The notes below the pieces were generated by a model that was not told the origin of the DNA, searched no databases, and was given only the letters and a program-made list of their open reading frames with translations. The translations under genes were made by a program, and so were the position numbers. A stretch of 53,293 nucleotides of DNA from Gammaproteobacteria bacterium (GTDB lineage Bacteria; Pseudomonadota; Gammaproteobacteria; Steroidobacterales; Steroidobacteraceae): the NCBI GenBank assembly GCA_019235245.1, contig JAFAKO010000152.1, positions 1 through 53,293 of the forward strand, read 5' to 3'. Of this stretch, positions 18,901 to 28,546 are shown piece by piece (position 1 is the first letter of the stretch; each line of letters opens with the position of its first letter).

Positions 18901-18969
18901 GCGGCCCAAGGCTACGGTGGCGGCGGACTGGGTACCACCGAATTCATGGCGTCGTTGCAGGTACTCTGA
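15967..18969 (+). CDS. peptidase MA-like metallopeptidase / beta-propeller / outer-membrane-barrel protein
   Basis: Signal peptide; LATHELTHIVTMD...RWFHEGSAVFMETW (HExxH with downstream HEG); mid-region propeller-like segments (ISRSFLSPDGTRLYAAVRYPG, FDLDLSPDGTLASV); C-terminal barrel-like strands. TTG start at 15967 or GTG at 15985. Confidence 0.75.
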   Translation: MRNNSDVPGGARSSLCVATLLVAALSGASVARADQEIVETKDLRVVYYDPAETYLVPHVLQSLLSGLRAHEKLFDYTPDGPLNVWLKDFSDRANAHARAEPRNRLSFDIAATNDPYETLNFGDRFESLATHELTHIVTMDRAAPVDARFRRLFHSKVGLDPAHPETLLYYYLTVPRATAPRWFHEGSAVFMETWLSGGRGRAQGGYDEMVFRAMVKENARFYDPLALMSKGTEIDFQTGANDYLYGTRFMNYLAFKYGAKHLLDWWRRDAASRRYYADDFQRVFGLPLDKSWHQWIEFEHEFQQQNLQSVHEHPLTPYRDLTRKDLGAISRSFLSPDGTRLYAAVRYPGQLAHIVSIDLSNGAVTRLNEVRGAASYVVTSLAYDPGSQTLFYTTDNSNFRNLEALDLRSGKSRQLLKAARIGDIAFNSADRSLWGLRLDNGYVQLVRIPFPYRDWEKLYVFPPLVKAFDLDLSPDGTLASVSVSGAGLKSGSSQVTQVRVLRTDALMRGKAAPLHTFEMGAAVPESFVFSRDGRYLYGSSYYTGVSNVYRYEIATETLTAVTNAETGFFRPLPLDDSKLIVLRYGAKGFVPAEIEARPTEDLSAVNFLGEQVAEKYPEVQSWVAAPPSSMPYESQIQHEGPYRRMRELSLDSVIPVIEGYKDSVALGASARFSDPIGLDYLSVDTSYSPDDALPSKERLHVSTEAHHRDWTVGATWNAADFYDLFGPTKRSRAGYSAWIGYDYVLIVEPPKYADFVTKVAYYGDLDTLPGFQNVPSPSQQLFTAEAGFLAGDLRRSPGAVDDEAGYRWAVKGHAYGAAGDLIPSVAGTLDIGFPLPIDHSSIWLRTGAGISAAAHSSSLDPLANFYLGGFGNNYVDSPRYGSPQRYRELLSMPGFAIDALSGRSLVKGLLEWCLPPVRFESLGSPGFYVSWARPELFAGALETDLGTSGTRRNAQDVGVQIDFQLHVMHRLMMMLSFGAAQGYGGGGLGTTEFMASLQVL

Positions 18970-18996
18970 TGGTGGGGTCCGTCCAAGGGCGCTGCC

Positions 18997-20013
18997 GTGA
19001 GCGCTGATGCGCTGACGCGCGCGCCGATCGCGCTGCTGCCGGTGCTGCTGTTCCTGGTCGGCCTGGTGCAGCTCGATGGCTACAAGCTGGTGCGCATGCG
19101 GATGATGTTCCTCCTGCTCTTGACCGGCGCGCTCGCCGCCGGCGTGAGCTACCTGCTGAACAACTTTGCCTTCGCGCATTTCCACGGCTCCTTCGTCACT
19201 TACTCGCGCTACGTGTCGCCGTGGATCGAGGAGTCCCTGAAGGCTGCGCTGCTGGTGTTTCTGATCCGCACCCGGCGCGTCGGCCTGCCGGTCGATGCCG
19301 GCATCGCCGGTTTCGCGATCGGCACCGGCTTCGCTGTCGTCGAGAATCTCTACTACCTCGCCGCGCGCCCACATACCGTGCTCGCCGTGCAGGTGATCCG
19401 CGGCTTCGGCACGGCAATCATGCACGGGGGCACGGCTGCCATCCTCGCCATGATCTCCAACACCCTCTACGAGCGGCGGCCAAGCGGCGGGCTGCATCTG
19501 CTGCTGCCCGGCCTGTTCGCCGCAGTTGCTCTGCATACCGGCTACAACTATCTGCTGGTGCGGCCGGCGCTCGCCACGCTCGCGACGCTGCTGGTGCTGC
19601 CGTTCGTCATCTATCTGGTGTTCGATCACAGCGAGCGCATCCTGCGCACCTGGATCGAGGTGGACCTCGAGACCGACGTCAAGCGCCTCGAGTCAATCAG
19701 CACCGGGACATTTCTCGACAGTCCCTCGGGGCGCTACCTGCAGGCCTTGCGCGACCGCTTCAAAGGCGAGCAGCTCGCGGACATGCTGTGCTACCTGCGG
19801 GTGCACGGGGAGCTCGCGGTGCGCGCGAAGGGGCTGCTGCTGCTGCGGGAGACGGGTATGCCGGAGCCCCCGCTGGACGCTGAGACACGCGCCAGACTGG
19901 CCGAGCTCACGCAGCTCGAGCGCGCGATAGGCAAAACCGGCCTGCTCGCGCTACGGCCGCTGATGATGGCGACCGGCAAGGAGATCTGGCAGTTGACGCT
20001 GCTGCGCGGCTAG
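18997..20013 (+). CDS. PrsW family intramembrane metalloprotease with cytosolic C-terminal extension
   Basis: VSPWIEESLKAALL, GFAVVENLYYLA, RGFGTAIMHGGTAAILAM, ALHTGYNYLL motifs in a multi-TM protein; GTG start. Confidence 0.85.
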   Translation: MSADALTRAPIALLPVLLFLVGLVQLDGYKLVRMRMMFLLLLTGALAAGVSYLLNNFAFAHFHGSFVTYSRYVSPWIEESLKAALLVFLIRTRRVGLPVDAGIAGFAIGTGFAVVENLYYLAARPHTVLAVQVIRGFGTAIMHGGTAAILAMISNTLYERRPSGGLHLLLPGLFAAVALHTGYNYLLVRPALATLATLLVLPFVIYLVFDHSERILRTWIEVDLETDVKRLESISTGTFLDSPSGRYLQALRDRFKGEQLADMLCYLRVHGELAVRAKGLLLLRETGMPEPPLDAETRARLAELTQLERAIGKTGLLALRPLMMATGKEIWQLTLLRG

Positions 20014-20054
20014 TTGCGCTAAAATCCGCCCTCCAGGAAGGCGGGAGGATCACC

Positions 20055-20396
20055 ATGCAATTGCAGCTCGCGGATGCGGGGGATGGAGTCCTGAACGTCC
20101 TGCTGGTCGGCCGGCTGGACACCCCGGGTGTCGACCGCATCGAGACCTCGCTCACCGCTCAGCTCGTGCCGCGGGCGGCCCGCGCGATGATCGACCTGTC
20201 GCAGGTGACCTTCATCGGCTCCGGTGGCATTCGCATGTTCATCACCATCGCGCGCTCCCTGGTGAGAAAGGGCGGCAAGCTGGTTCTCTACGGCGCGCAG
20301 CCGCTCGTGGCACAGGTCTTCGAGACGACCTCCCTGAATGACATCGTGCCGGTGCGCGCCGACGCCAGCGCCGCTGCCCAAGCGGTGCGCGGCTGA
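20055..20396 (+). CDS. STAS-domain protein (anti-sigma factor antagonist)
   Basis: LNVLLVGRLDTPGVDRIETSL...AMIDLSQVTFIGSGGIRMFITIARSLVRKGGKLVLYG...VFETTSLNDIVPV. Confidence 0.88.
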   Translation: MQLQLADAGDGVLNVLLVGRLDTPGVDRIETSLTAQLVPRAARAMIDLSQVTFIGSGGIRMFITIARSLVRKGGKLVLYGAQPLVAQVFETTSLNDIVPVRADASAAAQAVRG

Positions 20397-20413
20397 CCAC
20401 TCCTCCCGGCGAG

Positions 20414-20848
20414 TTGCCTAACGATGCGCACGCCGCGCGCATCGAGATCCGGTTTCCCGGCACGCATGCGGGGTTCGCGCAGGGTTTTCTCGAGGCCCGT
20501 CAGGCGCTCGATGCGCACGGGCTCGCGGGTGGTCCGCGATACAACGCCGAGCTGGTGTTCGAGGAGATCACGGCGAACATCGTCTGCCACGGGTCTCCGG
20601 ATGGACACGCACTCGAGGTGTGGTTCACGCTGGAAGATTGCGGGGATGCGATCGTCCTCACCTTCGAAGATAACGGTGTCCCATTCGATCCGCGCACACG
20701 CCCGGATCCGCCGCGGCAGAAATCTCTCGAAGAAGCGCGGATCGGTGGTTACGGACTCATGCTGGTGCGCCATGCCGCGACCTCCATCGATTACCTGCGG
20801 ACCGCAGCGGGCCGCAACCGGACCACCGTCCGGCTGCCTCACCCGTGA
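20414..20848 (+). CDS. RsbW-like ATP-binding (HATPase_c) protein
   Basis: LVFEEITANIVCHG, LTFEDNGVPFDPRTRPDPP, GGYGLMLVRHAATSIDY; TTG start 17 nt after STAS stop (start uncertain). Confidence 0.85.
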   Translation: MPNDAHAARIEIRFPGTHAGFAQGFLEARQALDAHGLAGGPRYNAELVFEEITANIVCHGSPDGHALEVWFTLEDCGDAIVLTFEDNGVPFDPRTRPDPPRQKSLEEARIGGYGLMLVRHAATSIDYLRTAAGRNRTTVRLPHP

Positions 20849-20849
20849 G

Positions 20850-22352
20850 TCAGTTGCCCGCTGCCGTTAGTCCGGCGCGGTTTTCCGATGGCCCGAGGAA
20901 GTCCAGTCGCCCATACAGGCCGCCCAGCGCTGCGCGGGCTCCGGCGCTGAAGAACAGCGTGGTTGCGGGCTGATCGCTCTCGTCGTTGCCGAAGGTCAGA
21001 CCGTGCAGGCCAGGTATGGCGAGCAGCGCGCCGCGCTCATCGGCCAGTGAGCCCAGCGGGAGGCCCGTGCCGAGGTCGAAGGCACTGATGGTGCCATCGC
21101 CCGTGTTTGCCACCAGCAACGCGCGCCCGCAGGGAACAGCACGCGAGTCAGGAGTTCTCACCATCGCCCACGGCGCGTCCAGCGCTCCGCCCGGCGCCAC
21201 CCGCCGGCTCACGAAATCGCCATCGAGCGTGAAGACATCGATGAGGCCGAGCCCGGCGCCTGCGACCGGCACTGCGGCACCGCTCACGGACCGCTGCGCG
21301 TAGGCGACGTACAGCAGCCCATCGATGACGGCGAGCCCGAAAGGCGCGTAGTCGGGCGGCAGAGTCGGGTCCGCGAATGCGAATCTCGTCGTGGTCGGCG
21401 TCTGCCTGATGAACGCGCCATCGAAGACATCGATCCGGCCGTCGTAGAAATCCGCTGCATAGAGACGGCTCGCGCCCGGGGTACTGGAGATCGTAATCGC
21501 GAGGGCCGTGTAGGCCGCCCGGTCCGTCGCGCCATACACGAGGAGCGGGCCGCCACGGAGCTCCGGGGACCACGCGGCGATCGAGCCGCCCCTGCCGCCA
21601 TAGACCAGACGCGCCGGCGCCGACTTTCCGGCGGCGGCGATCATGAAGTCCTCCCCGGAGTTGGCGACGATGCCCGTGGCGCCAAAGGAGCCGCCCATGG
21701 CACCCGTGAGACGCAGCAGCAGCGGCGCCGCCAGCGGCTGCGAGCGACCCGCCCCGTCATAGGAAGTCGAGGTGTTGCCTTGCCGGCTCGCCACGACTGC
21801 CCCGAGGCCATCGGCCAGCACGAGACCCCAGGGGTCCTCGAGATTCGCATCGGTGCGCCGGGCGAAAGTGCCTGCGCCGCTCGCGACGAGATCCGTACGC
21901 ACAACCCTGGCGACCCGGCGGCCGGCCATGAGGTGGTGCGTCTCGCTCGCCATGCCCATTCCGGTGACGGTCAGCGTCGCGGATTGTGCTATCGAGCCCG
22001 TCGGGGCCGTCGTGCAATTGAGGACGTACGCGAAGGTGCCGGCCGTCGCGGGGGTTACCCTGGTGGAACCGGCTGGATTCTGCGGGCCACTCCAGGCGCC
22101 GCTGGCAGTGCATGCCGTGACGCCGGCCGACGACCAGGTGAGCACGGCACTTTGGCCGAGAGTGATGGTCGTGGGGGCGACACTGATCGATACGGTGGGC
22201 GTCGGCGTGGGCGGGGGAGTGGGAAGGAAGTCCGGGCTCGAGTTATTGAAGGAGCAGGCGAAGAAAGAGGAGGCCTGGGCGCAAAGCATGGCCGCAGCAA
22301 TGCACCAGATGACCAGTCTCGAGCGGGAATTGCGCCTGTTCGACACGTGCAT
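20850..22352 (-). CDS. secreted TIGR03118-like protein with N-terminal Ig-like segment
   Basis: Signal/lipobox-like N-term, PTPTPTVSISVAPTTITLGQSAVLTWSSAGVTACTASG, then RTDLVASGAGTFARRTDANLEDPWGLVLADG...ANTGDGTISAFDLGTG. Confidence 0.75.
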   Translation of the reverse strand: MHVSNRRNSRSRLVIWCIAAAMLCAQASSFFACSFNNSSPDFLPTPPPTPTPTVSISVAPTTITLGQSAVLTWSSAGVTACTASGAWSGPQNPAGSTRVTPATAGTFAYVLNCTTAPTGSIAQSATLTVTGMGMASETHHLMAGRRVARVVRTDLVASGAGTFARRTDANLEDPWGLVLADGLGAVVASRQGNTSTSYDGAGRSQPLAAPLLLRLTGAMGGSFGATGIVANSGEDFMIAAAGKSAPARLVYGGRGGSIAAWSPELRGGPLLVYGATDRAAYTALAITISSTPGASRLYAADFYDGRIDVFDGAFIRQTPTTTRFAFADPTLPPDYAPFGLAVIDGLLYVAYAQRSVSGAAVPVAGAGLGLIDVFTLDGDFVSRRVAPGGALDAPWAMVRTPDSRAVPCGRALLVANTGDGTISAFDLGTGLPLGSLADERGALLAIPGLHGLTFGNDESDQPATTLFFSAGARAALGGLYGRLDFLGPSENRAGLTAAGN

Positions 22353-22518
22353 GGCACGCGCTGCCCTTTTTTGGCAACCCGACGGGGTCCTTGTCGGTGG
22401 CGGACCCTACGCCGTCCGGGCGGCTGAGTCCGTCAGACTGTGTATCTCATTTACGCCCGCGGCGGGCCGGCGGCAAGGGGCGGAACGGTCAGTGCACGCG
22501 CGGCGCGCTTCGGGGGCT

Positions 22519-23160
22519 TCAGCCGGCGCGGTCCTCGAACCGGTAGGCCAGTTCCGGGCTGCCGGTGCCTTCGTAGGCAAGGTGGGCGACGAGGAGCGAA
22601 AAGGGCTCCGTGTAACGGGCGTTGCGCAGGGGACCGGCATCGACCGGATCGAAGCCGACGTCGCGAATCAGCCCCGCGCACAGCTCCTTCGCCGCCGCGT
22701 CGTCTCCACAGTAGACGAGGCTCGGTCGCGCGGGCTTGGCACGGGCGTCGAACACGCTGAACAGCACCTCACTCGGAACCGTGCCGAAAGCGGATACGAC
22801 GCGCAGCGGATGCACCATGCGTGCGAGCTCCTCGGCTCCCGAAGAGCTATGGCCGACCACGAGCGCCGTATCGTCCGCATTCATCGGCAGTGAGCAGCTG
22901 ATCAGCACCGCGCGCGTCAGCTTGCCGGCCTGCTGCAGCACCTCCTCGAGTCTCGACCAGTGAACGGCGAGCAGCAGCGCGTCCGCCTCGCGTGCGGCCT
23001 CGGCCGGCGTACCGCAGCGCGCGCCGGGCGCCCCGCAGGCGAGCCGCCGCAGCTTCTCATCGCTGCGTGCATAACTGAACACCACCTCGTGACCGGCGCG
23101 CGCGAACAGCGTGCCGAGCTTGCCCCCCATGAGGCCCGAGCCGAGGATGCCTATGCGCAC
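22519..23160 (-). CDS. NAD(P)-binding F420-reductase-like oxidoreductase
   Basis: GTG start, VRIGILGSGLMGGKLGTLFARAGHEVVFSYARS Rossmann motif, ADALLLAVHWSRLEEVL. Confidence 0.85.
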   Translation of the reverse strand: MRIGILGSGLMGGKLGTLFARAGHEVVFSYARSDEKLRRLACGAPGARCGTPAEAAREADALLLAVHWSRLEEVLQQAGKLTRAVLISCSLPMNADDTALVVGHSSSGAEELARMVHPLRVVSAFGTVPSEVLFSVFDARAKPARPSLVYCGDDAAAKELCAGLIRDVGFDPVDAGPLRNARYTEPFSLLVAHLAYEGTGSPELAYRFEDRAG

Positions 23161-23179
23161 GCTCGTGAGTCCTCGCGCC

Positions 23180-24190
<1,011 letters not shown>

Positions 24191-24314
24191 TCAGCGCTTC
24201 CCCCGCGTCGTGACAACCTCGGCGGGCAGGCGCCGCAGTGAAGCCACACCTTGCGCTTGAGGTAAGCTCTGCACCCTTTGCCGAGTTCGACCCAACATTT
24301 GAGGTAGGCAGCGA

Positions 24315-27300
24315 ATGACGCACATCAGAATGCCCGGCCCCTGGCTCATCCTCGCCCTCGTGGCGCTCGGCGGCGCGGCCGGCGCGGCCACCCCAGCGCC
24401 ATCGCCCCAGGTTCCGCAGGAAAGCGAGTTCAAGTTCCGCTTCGTCGGCCCGAAGGTCGGCAATCGCATCGCGGCGGTAGCCGGGGTTGCCGGGGATCCA
24501 AGTACCTATTACGCCGGCGCGGCCTCAGGCGGGGTGTGGAAATCCACCGACGGTGGCAATCGCTGGCAGCCGCTGTTCGACAAGCAGAGCGCCGCGGCGA
24601 TCGGTGCGCTCGCGGTGTCACCGTCGCAGCCGGGCACCGTCTGGGCGGGCACGGGAGAGGCCTGGGTCATCCGCGACAGCGACGTGATGGGAAACGGTAT
24701 CTACAAGTCGACCGATGCCGGGCGCACCTGGACCAACATGGGGCTGCCCGACTCCGGACGTATCGGCCGCATCATCGTTCACCCCGCCGACCCAGACATC
24801 GTGTACGCCTGCGTGCTCGGACGCGCGACCGGACCGCAGCAGGATCGCGGCGTCTATCGGACCACCGACGGCGGCCAGCACTGGTCGCGGGTGCTGTTCG
24901 CCGATGAGAGCGCCGGCTGCTCGGGGCTCTCGATGGATGCGCACGACCCGCTCACACTGATCGCGGGCATGTGGCAGCTGGAGATGCACACCTGGGGCGA
25001 GTACAGCGGCGGCGCGCACAGCGGCATCTACATCACGCACGATGGCGGAACGAAGTGGACCCGCATCGAGGGCCACGGTCTGCCGGCCTCTCCCCTCGGC
25101 AAGATCGACGTGGCCATCGCGCCGACCAACTCCAAACGCATCTATGCCCTGATCCAGACCAGGGATCAGGGCTCGGTATGGAGATCGGACGACGCGGGCG
25201 AGCAGTGGCGGCGAGTCAATTCGCAGCGCGCGCTGATCGGGCGCGCGGGCTACTACATCCGCCTCGCGGTATCCACGGGAAGCGACAACGAGGTGTACAT
25301 CGCCAACAGCTCCTTCCACCAGTCACTCGACTGGGGTGAAAGCTTTCACGAGGTGCGCTGGGGCGGCGACACGCACGATATCTGGATCGATCCCGCCAAT
25401 CCCGATCGCTTCGTGATCACCGACGATGCCGGCATGATCATCACCACGGTGCACGGACGCGGATTCCACCGCGTCAATCTGCCCATCGGGCAGATGTACC
25501 ACGTCGCGGTCGACAACCAGATTCCCTACTACTTCTACAGCAACATGCAGGACGACGGGAACATGCGCGGCCCGAGCGTGCCTGGCGAGTCGGAGGAGGC
25601 GGGTTGGGACCGCCACATGGGCGGCTGCGAGTCGGGCTTCACCATTCCGGATCTCGCCGACCCGAACGTCGTCTGGGCGACCTGCTACGGCGACACGGTG
25701 ACGCGCTGGGATGCGCGCTACAAGGAAGCGCATTCGGTGAGTCCGTACAAGCACACGCTCGACTCGCCGCCGAACGATGTGAAGTACCGCTGTCACTGGA
25801 CTCCGCCGCTCGCGATCGATCCCTTCGACCACAACACCGTGTACTACGGCTGCCAGGTCATCTTCCGCACCAGCGACGCCGGTCGCAGCTGGTCGGTGGT
25901 GAGCCCGGATCTCTCGAGCGGCGATCCGGCGCACATCAAGCCTTCCGGCGGCATCGTCGGCGACAACCTGGGGCAGTTTTACGGCGAGGTCGTCTTCGCC
26001 ATCGCACCCTCGAAGATCCAGAAGGGGCTCATCTGGGCCGGCACCAATGATGGCCAGGTGTGGTATACGCGCGATGGCGCCGGCAACTGGACCAATGTCA
26101 CCGGCAGCCTCAAGGGACTGCCCGCTGGCGGCACGATCACCAGCATTGCGCCTTCGAGCTTCGATGCCGGCACCGCCTACGTAAGCGTCGATTTCCACCT
26201 GGTCGACAACCGCGACCCTTTCATCTTCCGCACCCGCGACTTCGGCAAGAGCTGGACACGCATCAACAGCAACCTGCCGAAGCATTCGCTGTCGTACGTG
26301 CGCAGCGTCACCGACGACCCCAACTGTCCGGGGCTGCTGTTTGCAGGCACCGGCAACGGGCTCTACTACTCGCTCGATGACGGTGGCCGCTGGCAGGCGC
26401 TGCAGAACGGGCTGCCGCCCTCGCCGGTCACCTGGGTGGTGGTGCAGAAGGAATTTCACGACCTGGTGCTCTCCACCTACGGGCGCGGACTCTACATCCT
26501 CGATGACATCAGCCCGCTCGAGCAGCTCGCGCGCCGCGGCGCGCCCTCCGCCGTGCAGCTGTTCGAGCCGCGCAAGACCTATCGCTTCGTGCGCGGCGGC
26601 GAGGCCGCCCTCACTTACTCCCTCGCGGCCGCGCCCAAGGACCCGGTGCAGCTCGAGATACTGGACTCCGCGGGCAACCTCGTGCGCAAACTCGAGGGCA
26701 AGGGCCTGGCCGGAATCAACCGGATCAAGTGGGACCTGCGCTACGAGTCCCCGCGCGTGGTGGCGCTGCGCACTGTGGCCCCCGATAACCCGCGCATCTG
26801 GCAGGAACCGCGATTCCGCGATGCCGACTCGCGTCCGATCACGCACTGGGGCTCGAAGCCCGCCGAGGTCGGGCCGATAGCAGCCCCGGGAACCTACTCG
26901 GTGCGCCTGACGGTCGATGGCCAGCCGTCCACGCAGTCACTCACGATCGTGAGCGATCCACACTCACCGGCCACCGATGCGGACCTGCAGCTCTCGGTTA
27001 AGACGCTGTTGCAGATCCGCGATGACATCAGCCACGTCTCCGATACCATCAACCAGGTGGAGTGGCTGCGCAAGCAGCTGGAGGTGATCCAGAGCATGCT
27101 GCGGCCGGCAAAGGCACCCGAGAAGCTGAAGTCCGAGATCGTTGAGGACGGCGATGAGGATGAGGGGGAGCCAGCGCCGGCACCGGCGCGGGTGCTGAGC
27201 CCGGCAGAGGAACAGCAGCGCACCGAGTTGCTCACGGCCGCCGAGAACCTCGACAAGAAGCTGGTGACGGTGGAGTCGCGGCTGGTCTCGCGGGCCCTGC

Positions 27301-27605
27301 GCAACAGCGATGACAAGTACTTCGTCGAGGTCGACGGCGTCTATCTCGACCTGGTGTGGCTCAATGCCGAGGTCGGAACCGGCGGCGGCGATGTCGCGGG
27401 CGGGGCGGATTTCGCGCCCACCGCGGCGCAGCTGCAATCGCTCCAGAGCCTGGAGGAGGAAATGGCGAGCGTCACGGCGCAGTACCGCGAGATCCAGCAG
27501 AGCGATCTGCCCGCTTTCAATCAGGCGCTGGCGCGTGCGAGCCTGACACCGCTCCTCTCCGAGGAGCGGTACGCGGTTCCCACGGAGGCACAGCCGTCGC
27601 CATGA
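24315..27605 (+). CDS. secreted BNR/VPS10-like repeat glycosyl hydrolase-type protein
   Basis: Signal peptide; repeated GGVWKSTDGGNRWQPL, GIYKSTDAGRTWTNMG, GVYRTTDGGQHWSRV motifs. Confidence 0.9.
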   Translation: MTHIRMPGPWLILALVALGGAAGAATPAPSPQVPQESEFKFRFVGPKVGNRIAAVAGVAGDPSTYYAGAASGGVWKSTDGGNRWQPLFDKQSAAAIGALAVSPSQPGTVWAGTGEAWVIRDSDVMGNGIYKSTDAGRTWTNMGLPDSGRIGRIIVHPADPDIVYACVLGRATGPQQDRGVYRTTDGGQHWSRVLFADESAGCSGLSMDAHDPLTLIAGMWQLEMHTWGEYSGGAHSGIYITHDGGTKWTRIEGHGLPASPLGKIDVAIAPTNSKRIYALIQTRDQGSVWRSDDAGEQWRRVNSQRALIGRAGYYIRLAVSTGSDNEVYIANSSFHQSLDWGESFHEVRWGGDTHDIWIDPANPDRFVITDDAGMIITTVHGRGFHRVNLPIGQMYHVAVDNQIPYYFYSNMQDDGNMRGPSVPGESEEAGWDRHMGGCESGFTIPDLADPNVVWATCYGDTVTRWDARYKEAHSVSPYKHTLDSPPNDVKYRCHWTPPLAIDPFDHNTVYYGCQVIFRTSDAGRSWSVVSPDLSSGDPAHIKPSGGIVGDNLGQFYGEVVFAIAPSKIQKGLIWAGTNDGQVWYTRDGAGNWTNVTGSLKGLPAGGTITSIAPSSFDAGTAYVSVDFHLVDNRDPFIFRTRDFGKSWTRINSNLPKHSLSYVRSVTDDPNCPGLLFAGTGNGLYYSLDDGGRWQALQNGLPPSPVTWVVVQKEFHDLVLSTYGRGLYILDDISPLEQLARRGAPSAVQLFEPRKTYRFVRGGEAALTYSLAAAPKDPVQLEILDSAGNLVRKLEGKGLAGINRIKWDLRYESPRVVALRTVAPDNPRIWQEPRFRDADSRPITHWGSKPAEVGPIAAPGTYSVRLTVDGQPSTQSLTIVSDPHSPATDADLQLSVKTLLQIRDDISHVSDTINQVEWLRKQLEVIQSMLRPAKAPEKLKSEIVEDGDEDEGEPAPAPARVLSPAEEQQRTELLTAAENLDKKLVTVESRLVSRALRNSDDKYFVEVDGVYLDLVWLNAEVGTGGGDVAGGADFAPTAAQLQSLQSLEEEMASVTAQYREIQQSDLPAFNQALARASLTPLLSEERYAVPTEAQPSP

Positions 27606-28525
27606 GTACGCCGCCGGATGCCCGGTGGACGCGCCGGCGCTTTCTGGCGCGCAGCACCGGCGCCTCCTTCGGCGCATTGCTCGCCCCCGGGGCGATATCG
27701 CTGCTGCAGGCCACGCCGCTCGGCGGACCGGCGGGCATACAGCTGTATGCGGTCAAGGATGAGCTGCGCGCGGACCCCGCGCGCACTCTGCGGACGATCG
27801 CGCAGATCGGCTTCGGCGAAGTCGAAGCCGCGGGACTCGCGGGGCTGCCGGTGAGCGAGTTTCGCAAGCTGCTGGATGATGCCAACCTCAGGTGCCCGAG
27901 CGCGCATCTGCAGTTCGATGCGCGGGATCCCGGGCCTGCCTTCGAGGAGGCGCACGCGCTCGGCGCCCACTACGCCGCGAGCGGCAGCCTGCGGGACGCC
28001 GTTGCTGCCGCCGCGCGCACCGGGCCGCCGCTAGCGCCCGCGGCACAGGGCATGACGCTCGATGAGGCGCGCCGCACCGCCGAGCTCGCCAACCGCATCG
28101 GCGAGGAGGCGCGGCGCTCCGGACTCCAGTACGTGTATCACAACCACGATTTCGAATTCGCCGCGGAATCCGGTACCTGCGGCTATGACGTGCTGCTGAA
28201 GGAGACCGAGCCGGCGCTCGTGCAGTTCGAGATCGATTGCGGCTGGATGGTGCTGGGAGGCCGCGATCCACGTGAGTATTTCGCGCACTACCCGGGGCGC
28301 TTCCCCATGGTGCACGTCAAGGACTTCCTGCCGGTGGCCGCCCGCGGCGCCGGGCATCCGGGAGCCGAGCTCGGTCACGGCATGATCGATTACGGACCGA
28401 TCTTCGCGGTCGCCGAGAAGTCAGGATTGAAGCACTACTTCGCCGAGCAGGAAGGCCCGTTCACTCGCATGAGCCAGCTCGACGCCGCGCGACAGGCTTA
28501 CGACTACCTGCGCAACATCAAATAG
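27602..28525 (+). CDS. sugar phosphate isomerase/epimerase (TIM barrel), Tat-exported
   Basis: Tat-type TRRRFLARSTGASFGALLAPGA; GIQLYAVKDELRADPARTLRTIAQIGFGEVEAAGL; YVYHNHDFEF; MVHVKDF. Confidence 0.88.
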   Translation: MSTPPDARWTRRRFLARSTGASFGALLAPGAISLLQATPLGGPAGIQLYAVKDELRADPARTLRTIAQIGFGEVEAAGLAGLPVSEFRKLLDDANLRCPSAHLQFDARDPGPAFEEAHALGAHYAASGSLRDAVAAAARTGPPLAPAAQGMTLDEARRTAELANRIGEEARRSGLQYVYHNHDFEFAAESGTCGYDVLLKETEPALVQFEIDCGWMVLGGRDPREYFAHYPGRFPMVHVKDFLPVAARGAGHPGAELGHGMIDYGPIFAVAEKSGLKHYFAEQEGPFTRMSQLDAARQAYDYLRNIK

Positions 28526-28546
28526 CGCGAAAAGACTGCGGCGAGC

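Noticed and set aside
22375-22440. c-di-GMP-I riboswitch upstream of the TIGR03118-like gene
   Set aside because: Ends in GGGTTGCC like that class but lacks the GAAA tetraloop stem and the GCAAAGCC core.
25323-26846. 507-aa minus-strand ORF inside the BNR protein gene
   Set aside because: Antisense shadow of the BNR-repeat CDS; no recognisable motif.
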